64,000 nucleotides of DNA from Sipunculus nudus (taxonomy: Eukaryota; Annelida; Sipuncula; Golfingiida; Sipunculidae), in NCBI GenBank assembly GCA_026874595.1, contig CM049321.1, positions 9,420,979-9,484,978 on the forward strand, in the 5' to 3' direction. Below, in pieces: positions 37,224 through 47,853 of the stretch (position 1 is its first letter; every line of letters begins with the position of its first letter). Under the pieces are notes generated by a model. That model ran no database searches. It was not told where the DNA came from and saw nothing but the letters and a program-made list of their open reading frames with translations. The translations under genes and the position numbers were made by a program.

Positions 37224-37588
37224 CTTTGTACAGCACCATAGGCTTTAGCCAGCCATTAGACAAGAAAAATAAGAACAGACGTCATCACATTTCACCTCGA
37301 TATAGGGTCATTAAATTGATATGTGACAAATAAGTTTTTGTGACGAAATTTAAATTCGTGCTGTTGACCAGAGATAACGCAGAAAAAAATTAAAGGTTAT
37401 GCAACAGTGTCTGCTCTGTTAAATATGACCAGGGTTGTCGGTCGGATTTAGAATTTACCACCATCACACATATGTTTAGTCTTCGACTTTGTTAGTTGTT
37501 TATTGGATTATGTTACAGAACCTAATATAAACAGATCACGTATGCGTGATGAACACAAATTCTGTAACAGAGATAAAAAATCCGATTC

Positions 37589-38271
37589 TGTAACACTAGG
37601 CAGCGGGAAATGTCTAGGGGAATGAATAAAGAAGTCAGTGGTTTTTTGTTAACAAATAACTATAATTTATTCTTAAAACAACCCTAACAATACAATACAC
37701 TAAATCAATACAATTATACAGTAAAACAGCGTTATAGCAACAAGTCAATACAGTCACACAGAAGGATAATGGTAAAGAACCTCGATACCAACACCGTAAC
37801 CAAGATAAGTCCTTTGAATGTTAACTCTCTGAGAATGACAGTCCAGTGGAAAGTTCTTGCAACAACACAGAAAGTAAACTGAAGTCCAAATGTATAAAAT
37901 CCAGGAGAAAGTTCTTGAAAATGCATTCGTCGGATAAGGTCTTAGAATCTGACACACGCTTCTGGGTCCGCTGGTATCTGCTCTGCTGTCTGCCCTCTGG
38001 TTCTAAAAACAGCCTTTTATATACCTTCGCACCCTAAGCCTGGAACCTTCCACTTCTCGAACAGTCTATAAGGACCCTACTCAACAGTAAACACGCGTTT
38101 CAGGAATTCTCTAGAAAGACATCGCTGTGTATCTACACATACCAGGCTCATCACGTGACCTACGACCAAGCGTGAAAACTCAAGGCCCACATGACAACGA
38201 GAGTTCAACCAGTACGGAATGTAACAACAACTTGAGTTACGCCCGTGTCACATAATAGAGCACCTGTAACA
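37589..38271 (-). mobile_element. Candidate solo LTR
   Basis: On the minus strand the block begins TGTTACAGGTGC and ends GTGTTACA (TG...CA). It carries a strong core promoter TATATAAAAGG (38013-38023) followed about 340 bases later by AATAAA (37666-37671 region), the order of an LTR's U3-R-U5. Two copies of CAAGAACTTTC occur between them. No second LTR, primer-binding site, gag/pol or 5-bp target duplication was found, so it could also be an unrelated promoter. Confidence 0.4.
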
Positions 38272-39106
38272 ATATCTAACCTCTCTCTGTGCGGTGTCTC
38301 TGTAACGCCCATTTTTCTGATCTGACCTTGATCTGACCTATAATTCATACCCTGATTAAAAAAAAATGAGAAAGGCTACTCTTTACATGTTTGTCATAAA
38401 TTGTATTGATCAAGTTTTAAGAAGATCCATACTATTCATGCTAACCAATACCAAATTTATTATAGTTAAATTTTGTACTGAAACTGTAAAATGGCTAAAA
38501 AGCAGGAGTATGATTAAAGTAATATGTTTCAATATACTGTCTACAGTTACATGTTCCACAGCCTGCTGTTTTATTTTTCTAATTTGTCTCGGCGTTTTTG
38601 TCCAGTATATTTCTTTCTATTTTTTGTTTAAGTAGACACAGTTGACAACGCCTTTTTCACTAGCTTTTTTATACACTTGTATGTGTATATAATATTTCTC
38701 AAGCAACATAACTTTATCCAGGAGTCTGTAATTATTAACATTAACCATTATCACTGCTAAAGAAACTATTCTGGGGATATTAGAGCTACTTATCTAGTTA
38801 AAAGCCATAGTCCACAAGTATATTATATAATAACACTAATAAAAGCAATATGATACCGGCTCTTTCTCTTTTCACAGTACATAGATCATGTTCAGCTAAA
38901 TCTCAAAAATGTATATTACCGTAACGGCCTTTATTCTAAAAGACAACTCTGATAGTATATGTTGTTTTTATACCCTCCGTAAAAGCAGTTGCTCACAGTG
39001 GTATAAGATTATATATATATATATATATATATGCTGCCATGCAGGATACGGGCTCAGGTACACTAAATTACACTTTTTTCATGAAGGCAAATGTCCGATT
39101 TTATGT
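38272..39106. other. Intergenic, no gene seen
   Basis: Includes a short TA tract at about 39009-39031. Nothing else is recognised. Confidence 0.4.
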
Positions 39107-39480
39107 TTAAGTATTATTATTCTTATTATTATTCTTATTATTATTATCATTACTATTTGGAATATGTTTGCATACAATAATGTAACACGAAATGTTGCAA
39201 ATAAGATCTTGGGACGTTTTAATTTTGTAGATTAAGAATAGTAGCCATGAATTTAGCGCCCTGAATTATTTAATTTGCACGTTGGATATAGATATATCTT
39301 TTGTTTCGCTTGATTTAGGCCTACGTTGTAGCATTTTATTATGTATATTATTATATATTATTATTATTATTTATTATATTATGTAATATAAAATTATATT
39401 ATGTAATATTATAATTATATAACATTTTTATACATAAATTAGTTTTATTCATATATGTTATTGTTTTATATTATATTACA
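39107..39480. repeat. TTA/ATT-rich simple sequence
   Basis: Imperfect (TTA)n with TTC interruptions at 39107-39155, and a second TATTA/TTATAT-rich patch at about 39336-39480. Confidence 0.75.
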
Positions 39481-39992
39481 ATAAATCATGTTAGGTTATT
39501 TTAGGTCATGTTATCATATGTTATGTTACACGAAGCGTGCTAATAGAAACTTTAATTACCAAAACATACAGAGCCATAGGTGTTATATTAAACAAACCCA
39601 ACTGTGTATTGTCAGTAATCTTACAATCTGATAGAAGACCCGTCAGACCACAATTATATATCAAGTGTTGACTCTGCATGCAGCCATGTGGCCATAAATG
39701 TACATTGAAACACGGTATCGGATCCACGTAGATCTTTATTACTCTGGAATATAACTACAAGCTAAACATATTTACAATAGTTATGTATAATATTCAGTGA
39801 ATTGCCTTTTGTGCAAGGATCCGATTTTGCGTGTCACATGTCGACATTATATGGCAATAACACAACAAAAACATCTCAGATAAGGCCACAAGGAAACACA
39901 ATTTGTTACACGGATTCGGTTTTCAATTTTTTAGTGTGTGTGACTGTTTTGCAAAAGATGACTCAGTAATGTTGATAATTTGTGCCACAATA

Positions 39993-40006
39993 CCCCCCCC
40001 CCCCCC
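39993..40006 (+). repeat. Poly-C tract (C14)
   Basis: Fourteen C followed after one G by an A run. Confidence 0.9.
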
Positions 40007-40102
40007 GAAAAAAAAATCTCCAAAGAATGGTAAATGGACTATTTTAATTATATGCACCACCAATATTTTGTCCCTGGTTATCGCGTCTCGACCAGTAAAT
40101 TA

Positions 40103-40104
<2 letters not shown>

Positions 40105-40153
<49 letters not shown>
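40105..40153. repeat. (TA)n microsatellite
   Basis: About 24 TA units. Confidence 0.95.
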
Positions 40154-40154
<1 letters not shown>

Positions 40155-40395
40155 CATCGCCCGTTCGCATCGATGTTTTATGTGGTTTATTATCGCGTGA
40201 TTTGGTGGATGCCTTGCATTCCGTGCCGTGTAGTCACATTTAATGAGCGGTTAATGAAGCTAAAAGTGCATTACTGTGGAACCAGGAAGTAGTAAAGGGG
40301 TTCCGAAGGAGGGGGAGGGGGAGGGGCTGACGAGGGGTAGGGTTCTTAGGTGACTGCAGGCATACCTGCTAAGTAAATGATCTAACGTGCGTTTT

Positions 40396-40399
<4 letters not shown>

Positions 40400-40443
<44 letters not shown>
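40400..40443. repeat. (TA)n microsatellite
   Basis: About 22 TA units. Confidence 0.95.
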
Positions 40444-40447
<4 letters not shown>

Positions 40448-41012
40448 ACGCGTTATATGTGTTTATATATAAATTTTTTGAATGTGTATAAAACAAGTTA
40501 CATATCATACCCTTTATGGCATTATATTTCTATAATTAATTTCTACATTTTATTTCATAATAAATCTCTCTTAATCATTTATATAATGTGTCCAACTTTG
40601 TGAATACGATATGGATTTGGCTTTGTGAACTTCATATAAATTAATAAGAATAAATTCACCATTTATCTTGCTATATATATTTAAAGAAGTCAGACACAAA
40701 TTACAATAATAATAATTACCTCTTGTTAGGTATGTGTGGGCATTTTTATCATCCGCTTAAGTCCAACACAGGACCATTTTACTTTATTGTTCATGAACAA
40801 ATATCATTATCCCCTCAGGGCTTTGTTTATCGCTGTTTTTTTTATTACTGTCACGGTTTCAACCACGCTGGTCGGCTACGGTAGGGGGTACCCGGGACGG
40901 CTTCTGCCGGCCGGCAAAAAAAAAATAACATTTGCAACCCACCGACCCCCTGCATTTAATGTGTACCTCCAAGCAGTTAACCTTTCATGAACACAATATA
41001 CAGTCTGTAAAC

Positions 41013-41301
41013 CAGTGGCGTCAATTTTTCTTCCAGGGTGGGGGGATGACTATATATATATATTTATATATATATATATACTATATGCCTTTTTGGCGCC
41101 CGTAAAAACACATTCTAAATATGTAAATACTTAATCCGATTTCAAATATATTTCATTATAATATTTTTACAGTAAACTCATAAATGGAGCCCGTCTCTGA
41201 AAAGTGGGGGAATGATAACATTGACCATCCACCGTGCCAAAAAGTGGGGGGGGGGGTATATATACCCCCCCCCCCCCATTCCCCCTATATTGACGCCCCT
41301 G
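41013..41301. mobile_element. hAT-like MITE, 289 bp, complete
   Basis: Terminal inverted repeats are CAGTGGCGTCAAT (left) and, read inward from the right, CAGGGGCGTCAAT. The flanks are CTGTAAAC (41005-41012) and ATGTAAAC (41302-41309), an 8-bp duplication with one mismatch. The interior has TA tracts and a perfect hairpin of G11, TATATATA and C13 at 41246-41277. There is no coding capacity. Two related partial copies lie in the intron of the neighbouring glycosyltransferase gene. Confidence 0.85.
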
Positions 41302-41309
41302 ATGTAAAC

Positions 41310-42085
41310 TCCTTGGTACCTCATAAGTATTTTTATTAAAATGAACCAATTAAGCGTCAAAATAATCATTAAAAAATAGTTACAACACAAAGAAAAACGC
41401 AAAGATGCAGCTTGCTCATTCAGAAACCGAGTGTGTGTCATTATCATAATTTATTTGTGATGAAATTTTGAATATTATGGAATCCCCTCTGTGATTTGTT
41501 GTTTAATTGTATCTTGACTTGATCTTGAGAAGTGTATGGGTCGATATAAATGCAATTAACAGAATTATTAATATTTTGCGACAATAATATATTTTCATAT
41601 TTTATTCTAACCTTAAAATCTTATTATATTATATATTTCTCTTGTTATATTGAATTAACATATCAAGAGTTAAAAAACAACTGGCATTAATATTCATTAT
41701 TTAGCAGGACCAGTCATTGGGTAACTTAGCATGGTTCCCAGTCTGCGTAGCGCAAGGGGTAACTGAACAGTGCGGGGAAAAAAACTAAAGTTCAGGCTAC
41801 CTGGGGGGTGGGGGGGGGGCAATTTGACAAAGATTTCAGATTACCTAAGGGATGACGTGAAGCCTGGCTAGCCTTGTGTTTTTTACGCCGATAACGTAAA
41901 CTAGCTCAGCTTGAATTTCACTCAATTATAAAATATTTATAAAAATAAGTAAAATATAAATTACTCAATCTTGTGTGAAACCGCTCGGTACCGATGCAGG
42001 GCATGACAAAAGTAAAATTTGGCTCAAATTGATGCGCGTAAGTGTATATTCACTGAGATGTAGAAATGGCAGAAAACTCTTCGAA
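41310..42085. other. Glycosyltransferase 3' flank
   Basis: No gene is seen. A G10 run lies at about 41810-41819. No clear AATAAA stands out for the minus-strand gene in the first 200 bases. Confidence 0.4.
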
Positions 42086-44455
42086 TCAAAGCAAATCTTT
42101 TGACCCAAAATATATATATCTCATCAGTTCTCCCAGAAGGTTGTCCAGCTGCCTAATTCCCTTTGGATCTGTGGGGATTTTTCCAGCTTCCTTCCAAATA
42201 TGGACGGCGTAATTCTTCGACCAATCATAGCCCTTCTGGAAGAGCTGCTTCCGGTTTTTATAGTTTGGACTGATCAACGTGCCTTCTTCCACGTGAATCA
42301 GTGCCGGAAATATCTTCTGTAGCGTCCCTGTCATAGTAACGGAATGTTGTCCCCATTCTCTGGGATTAAATGTCCGATAAGTTTCCCGCCATATGCGAAA
42401 AAACGGGGCCCCTCGGCGTCCAACAATGATCCCGTTACCCAAACCAGTTGGGCTCTCACGCCCTATGGTCAAGTCAAACTTGAGCAGTGGCCGAAAAGAC
42501 TTCACAACGAGCACATCGGTGTCCAGATAGATGCCACCATAATCTGAAAAGAAAATCATTATTTTCATGTTACGTTACTTGACAACTTAGTCAAAACTTA
42601 ATCTGACCCGGTAAAGTTCATTTTTGTGTCTTAGAAAACGTCAATAACGCAAAGGTGAAATACCGGTGAATAACTGGCCTATGGGTCATTACGCTCAGCT
42701 GACAATCAAGATATGAATAATTATAATCATTCATGTTACTAACATTTTGTAGACATGTTAAATTATCGTCAGTCATGAGACTTTATGTACATGTGTTTAT
42801 GTTGTATATTAAATCTGTTACTCATTTAACCGGTGGCGTCAATTTATCTTCCACAAAGGGGGATGGATGACTCGCAGAAATATACATACACACAAGCATC
42901 CCCCCATATATATATATATATATCATTTTATCTTCTGTAGGACGTATTCTAAATATATATACTTAATCACATTTCAAATGTATTACAATTAAGTATCCAG
43001 TATCGGTTAATCCAAACCAGGTTTAAATATGATATTTTATAGTTAATTCATAAAAGGAAATATAGAATATAATTCTATTTATTATTATATTTCATTTTCA
43101 ATATATAAAAATTTTTCTCTGAATTGAGGGGGGGGGGGGGGGAGATGAGAACTGGCCGCATAACCATTTAATCCAATTCACTGATAATTATGTATACAAA
43201 CCTCAAATGATAAGACAAGTCACATCATTTTGATAACGCAACCCTAAATGCAAGGTTTGACATAAAGAAATCATTGTTTTCTGATCAGCATTTTTTAGGG
43301 GCACTTAAAGGCTCGTGAATACGAGACAGAAATGGTTTAGTTATAAGCGACCAATAGGGATGTCAATTGGGGGTTATATATACCCCTCCTCCACTTCCTA
43401 GCAAGCAGGTTAATGTAAACATGCCCCCTGCTATTCGGCGTTTACTATGAAATACTGTATCATATATCTAAGCCTGGTTTAGGATCAAGTTAGAACTTTT
43501 TTCTTAACTGTATCCTGATTTCCTATATACATTTGTAATATACATGTATTTGAAATGTGTCAAACAGACAATAATACCTTATATATACCTGTTTTTGTTT
43601 GGACTCAATTGTGTAAATTCAGATAAACCAAACACGAACCCTTGAGGGTGTACACGGGAAAGCCGGTATTTATAAGCAATATTTTTTTTACGAAACAGGG
43701 CAAAAGGCGAAATTAATTATTAAAGAGAGCAGCGTCATTCAATTGCTTGGAATGTTTTGCTCTATTGTTGAAGGGACATGCCTTCTGATAGACAGAAAAA
43801 AAAAGATTTCCTTACCATATATGATGTCGTATCTTGCTATATCTGCACTGTGTTCAACCCTACTGATCTTCTTTCCTAATATGTGCGTGGGTCGCATTCT
43901 ATACACAAAATACACATTCGCGACTGTTAAGAGTGTTTGATTCCACCAATAGCCAATGGGTTCTTTCTCTCCATGCAAATAAATAAAATCGGGTTTGATA
44001 TATCTGTGAACACCTAAAAACGACAGGTAACAGAGAAATGTAAACTTTGCTCCACCCTCAAACCAAACATAGTGAACAATGTTCGGAACTAATAAGTCTT
44101 CTTGGTCACTTGTGATGTTTTCGCCAACAGGATCCAGAAACGAGATCAGCTTTGGCGCATGTGGACTGCATCGCATCATGAATTTATGAACCTCCTTGCT
44201 GCTGTTAAAACTTCTTATTCCAGGTTCGTCACTGACCAGTTTGTGTTGATTGCATGGAGCATTTTTCAACACTGGGTCACAGGTGTTAGGAGAAGTGTTT
44301 CTACCCGGCATGAATAAAGATGCCCATTGTTGTAGGAAGATCGCGGGTCTGTTCACTGGTGTTATCTGTATAAAGATAACTGATATAACCGCTAGCAGAA
44401 CAACCATGAATATAAATGCGTTTCGAAGGTGACATGAAGTCACACCGACCTCCAT
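42086..44455 (-). CDS. DXD-motif glycosyltransferase, type II membrane protein, two exons
   Basis: Exons on the minus strand are 43816-44455 and 42086-42543, with donor GGTAAG and acceptor TTCTTTTCAG and a phase-1 junction. They join to 365 residues. A short cytoplasmic head is followed by one hydrophobic anchor (residues ~12-30, FIFMVVLLAVISVIFIQI) and a lumenal stem with several N-glycosylation sites. The catalytic part has VPNIVHYVWFEGG (from 123) and HSADIARYDIIYDYGGIYLD then TD, where Asp221 and Asp223 form the metal/nucleotide-sugar-binding DXD. GNGIIVGRRGAPFFRIWRE follows. This is the Gly_transf_sug (GT32-like) family, related to alpha-1,4-galactosyl- and GlcNAc-transferases; the donor and acceptor cannot be assigned. 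It probably acts in the Golgi. No breaks are seen. Confidence 0.9.
42831..43158. mobile_element. Partial relative of the 41013-41301 MITE (intronic)
   Basis: It begins CGGTGGCGTCAATTTATCTTCC and matches the complete copy through ATTCTAAATAT, TACTTAATC, ATTTCAAAT and a CTCTGAATTGAGGGG block, ending in G15 (43128-43142). The right terminal repeat is missing. It sits in the glycosyltransferase intron. Confidence 0.6.
43346..43400 (-). mobile_element. Short third fragment of the same MITE
   Basis: AGGGATGTCAATTGGGGGTT then ATATATACCCCTCC resembles the right end of the complete copy read in reverse. It is too short for more. Confidence 0.4.
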
Positions 44456-44573
44456 CGAAGATTTACCTTAGCATAAACTACCCACGTCCGTGCAGATATT
44501 CCCAAATCTCCAGTGTATTCAGCCGTGGACTACCGTAGTTTTTTAATACCAATATAACAGAAGCGTGCCTTTA

Positions 44574-44895
44574 GGCCAAAAAAATAAAAGTATGGTTCTC
44601 AGGCACCGCCCGCATCATTTTTAAACCACCGCATCAAAAATTTTTATTTTGATTTTTAATAGAAACTTACCAATTATGAGCTGCAGCCGTTCGGACATTT
44701 CTTTCAAAAAGATAAAATCATACAATTTCCTTTGTTATGTAGTGCTTTTACTTGTTTAGCAAAATAAATCTGTTATTGTCATGCTTTTCCCTTTTATCAA
44801 AATATACCAAAAAAATTGAATATAAAAAACCCATCCGCCCGCATTGATTTCTGAAAAAAAGTGCCTGAGAACAATACTTTTTTTTTATTTTGGCC
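44574..44895. mobile_element. PIF/Harbinger-like MITE, 322 bp
   Basis: Both ends, read inward, start GGCCAAAA and reach GTTCTCAGGCAC: GGCCAAAAAAATAAAAG on the left and GGCCAAAATAAAAAAAAAG on the right. They are flanked on each side by TTA (44571-44573 and 44896-44898). A 3-bp TTA/TAA target and GGCC-type ends fit the PIF/Harbinger superfamily. The interior is AT-rich and non-coding. It lies just upstream of the glycosyltransferase gene. Confidence 0.7.
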
Positions 44896-44898
44896 TTA

Positions 44899-45049
44899 TT
44901 TATACATATACGAATGATTGGTGTCCCCATACTGATATGCATGAATGAAGCCACACAACTAACTCCAAATAAATGTCATCCTGTATGATGAAAGATCTGC
45001 CGATCCATTACCAGAGACATCGCCATAGGTAGCCGCAGGGTGTGTCTAC
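44899..45049. other. Short spacer
   Basis: Nothing recognised. Confidence 0.3.
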
Positions 45050-45185
45050 CCAATACGACGCATTTCGTTACGACGTAAGGGTGATTTCAGTGTTGGCTAC
45101 GACGTAGCTCGGTAAGACGTGCCGCTCATTTAATAACGGCGTCGCCCATTGAGACGTATCCAGGCGAGACGCAACCCGGATGAAA
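45050..45185 (+). repeat. Degenerate ~15-bp CpG-rich repeat
   Basis: ACGACGY/GAGACGY words recur at about 45055, 45071, 45101, 45116, 45160 and 45174, often 14-16 bases apart, in an otherwise AT-rich area. Confidence 0.4.
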
Positions 45186-46369
45186 CATGCATCGCATGTC
45201 CATCGGAAAAATCATATTTTTTACAAACTTTTATTTTTTTATTGAGCCTCCGTTATCGTCCTACTGGTTCAATTCAATAGAATGTTTGTAAAAATATAAT
45301 TTATCCTGACTTTACAATGTGTAGATGTGTGAAATGATCATGAACGAAGTGAAAACCGACTGAATACCGATGTTGGCTTATGAGCATTCATACGCTTTTG
45401 ACAGACACGCGTCATTGAAACGCTGCTTCTAAACAAACATGCGCGGTTTACCTCACGCATGGGGGATATTTCAAGTGTTATAAATCAATCCCAATAACAT
45501 ATTAAAAACTGCAATATAATTTGTAAAAGGTTACCTCACTTGTTTGCTAAACTGACATGCCTGATTATATTCGAGCTGAACGATTTCGGGGTTGACAACA
45601 TCTTGGCTTCACAACGTTTTACATTTTTGAGCTGTGTAGAGTTAACAGGTCAAATTACCTGAGACCTGACAAAAAAGCCAACAATCAATAGCACAGATTA
45701 AAGCTATGTTAACAGAAATCCTATTTCTTCATGTGTGTGTTATGACCTGGTATTTTTTTTGCATATATAAATTGATGTTTTCCATTAATTGAAGAATTAA
45801 AGTGAAACAATGTGTTTACATAAAATTTTATACACTATGAAACCCACTTGTACTACCAGAGAAAAAAACCCTATTAATTTGCTTGGGATCAAAGGCAAAC
45901 TGCAGTCTTTGTTAAGCCACTGAGATATAATTTATTAAATGTTGGATCAGAATATACGACATATCTGGTTTATTATGCGTTTTATTTTTCAGGGGGGCTA
46001 CGCGGTGAACCTCCAGACCTATTTGGACGCTGTCATTTGTTGCCATTTATAGATTCCATGTAAATAAACCTTCTTTTAAGATAACCGGGCTCCTTCGGTG
46101 ACTTGAATGTGTGTGCATGATTTATGAATGTTACCAACCATCGTCTTCTTATATTTCCCTCCAATAAACAATAAGCCCAGATTTCACATATGACTTGTAT
46201 GTGTATGCGAGATTTGTATGATCGTTATAAATTCGTCTCTATTGTCAACTCCTAAATACCTATAATGTACGTAAACCTTGATAAGTAAATCAATCTTCGT
46301 TCTCCATGAATAGCCATAGATCCCGCTCCGCTAGTTCCTGTGTAAACACGCGGTTACCTATTAGGCCCG
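45186..46369. other. Intergenic, no gene seen
   Basis: AT-rich. There is an inverted pair, ATATTTTTTACAAAC and GTTTGTAAAAATAT, about 55 bases apart near 45210-45295. No gene. Confidence 0.4.
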
Positions 46370-46415
46370 GCTGAGCACCTGTTCAGCCGCGGGTCCCGGT
46401 TGTCGGGTGCTCAGC
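46370..46415. other. GC-rich hairpin
   Basis: GCTGAGCACC (46370-46379) and GGTGCTCAGC (46406-46415) are exact reverse complements around a 26-base GC-rich loop. Role unknown. Confidence 0.5.
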
Positions 46416-47488
46416 GCACCTTGGCACTCGGCCAAAACTGTAAGCTCCGCCTACTGAAGTCCATGCACGTGGTGATTGCCAAGTCGCTGGTGTGACAGGA
46501 CAAACTTCTATCGTTTTAATACGTTTTAAAAGCAAAACAGTCCATAAATCCATGTTATTATAGCATGGTTTGATAAGAACCACCGTCTTGACCAAATTCA
46601 TGTGACTGTCAACATGCATTTGTGGTTAGTTACGTGTGTAGGACGAATAGTTTTTGGCCATTTTCTCGAAACATCATTTCACCTGAACACCTTATCTTTA
46701 GAGCGTTATTTCTCAGTAATTACTTGTCCGAAACATACCATCTTTGATATATGTAATTGTTAATATGTATTCTAAAAAGCTTTGTTTTATTTTACGCTTG
46801 TACTAAATTTGAAGGATTTTATTAAGGTAAAAGTAAAAAAATGAAATGATTTGTGAAGATTTCAAAATTAAATACTCTGTAAAATCGTAATTTTTAAACT
46901 TAACTCACTAAACAAAAAAACGCCTAGGAATTATTATCTAAATTCTCGATTTATAAAAAAGAATTTCTGTATCTGCTTTAGTTGTGCTGGAATAAACGTT
47001 TTTTGTTAAATAATAAAATTAAATTAAAATTCTTACAAATTCAAACCTGTTCCTCAGAAACAAAGTTTATTATCACCAAACTATAGAGAATTTTCTTAGC
47101 TTTCAGAAAATGTATACTTAAGGGGGTATTAAAGCATAAGATTGTTCAATGCCAAGGAGAAACTTAAACAAAGTCAGGTCAGGTGGGGGGACCAGTCCTG
47201 CCACCTTAAGTGCTGCAATAGCAATGACCTGAATTGCAGCCCGTCTTTGAGGCTTGTCGTAAGTGAGCAGATACATAAACATGTCTTAATTTGATATAAT
47301 AAAATAAAGAGAGATGTCAAAGATCAGCATTTACGGGTAATTTGTAAAAACTAGTTTAATGTAACTCCATCCCAGTGTTAAAGATAATCATAATAATTAA
47401 AACCTGACAGGGAGAGAGAGATCGTGAGGAAGTTTTTATTAACAATTTATATGTAAAAAATGATTATATTCATTGAAATAAAATATAA

Positions 47489-47491
<3 letters not shown>
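46416..47491. other. Intergenic, no gene seen
   Basis: AT-rich, with no recognisable element or gene. Confidence 0.4.

Positions 47492-47528
<37 letters not shown>
47492..47528. repeat. (TA)n microsatellite
   Basis: About 18 TA units. Confidence 0.95.
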
Positions 47529-47530
<2 letters not shown>

Positions 47531-47804
47531 AAATATGCAGGAGAGAGAGTGAAAGAGAGAGATTGAGAATGCTTGACCCGGAAACTGGATAGATCTTAAT
47601 TATTTTTTTACGTGATTAACGAAATCAATAATTCATATTTAGTATTTACAGTGTTTGGTTAATGTAGAAAAAAGCAAAATTAGCAGGAGAACAATGCAGC
47701 GGGAAAAATTAAAATAATGCAGATATGCGCGTCTCTTTTCTAAAAGGACTTCTGGCATTATCGCCCGCATTATTCTGGCATTATCAATACAGTAATGATG
47801 TCTG

Positions 47805-47808
<4 letters not shown>

Positions 47809-47851
<43 letters not shown>
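47809..47851. repeat. (TA)n microsatellite
   Basis: About 21 TA units. Confidence 0.95.

Positions 47852-47853
<2 letters not shown>

Noticed and set aside
37018-37263. 81-codon minus frame
   Set aside because: It is almost entirely Ile-Tyr from the TA block.
37732-37957. Two 64-67-codon minus frames
   Set aside because: They lie inside the candidate LTR transcript region and have no recognised domain.
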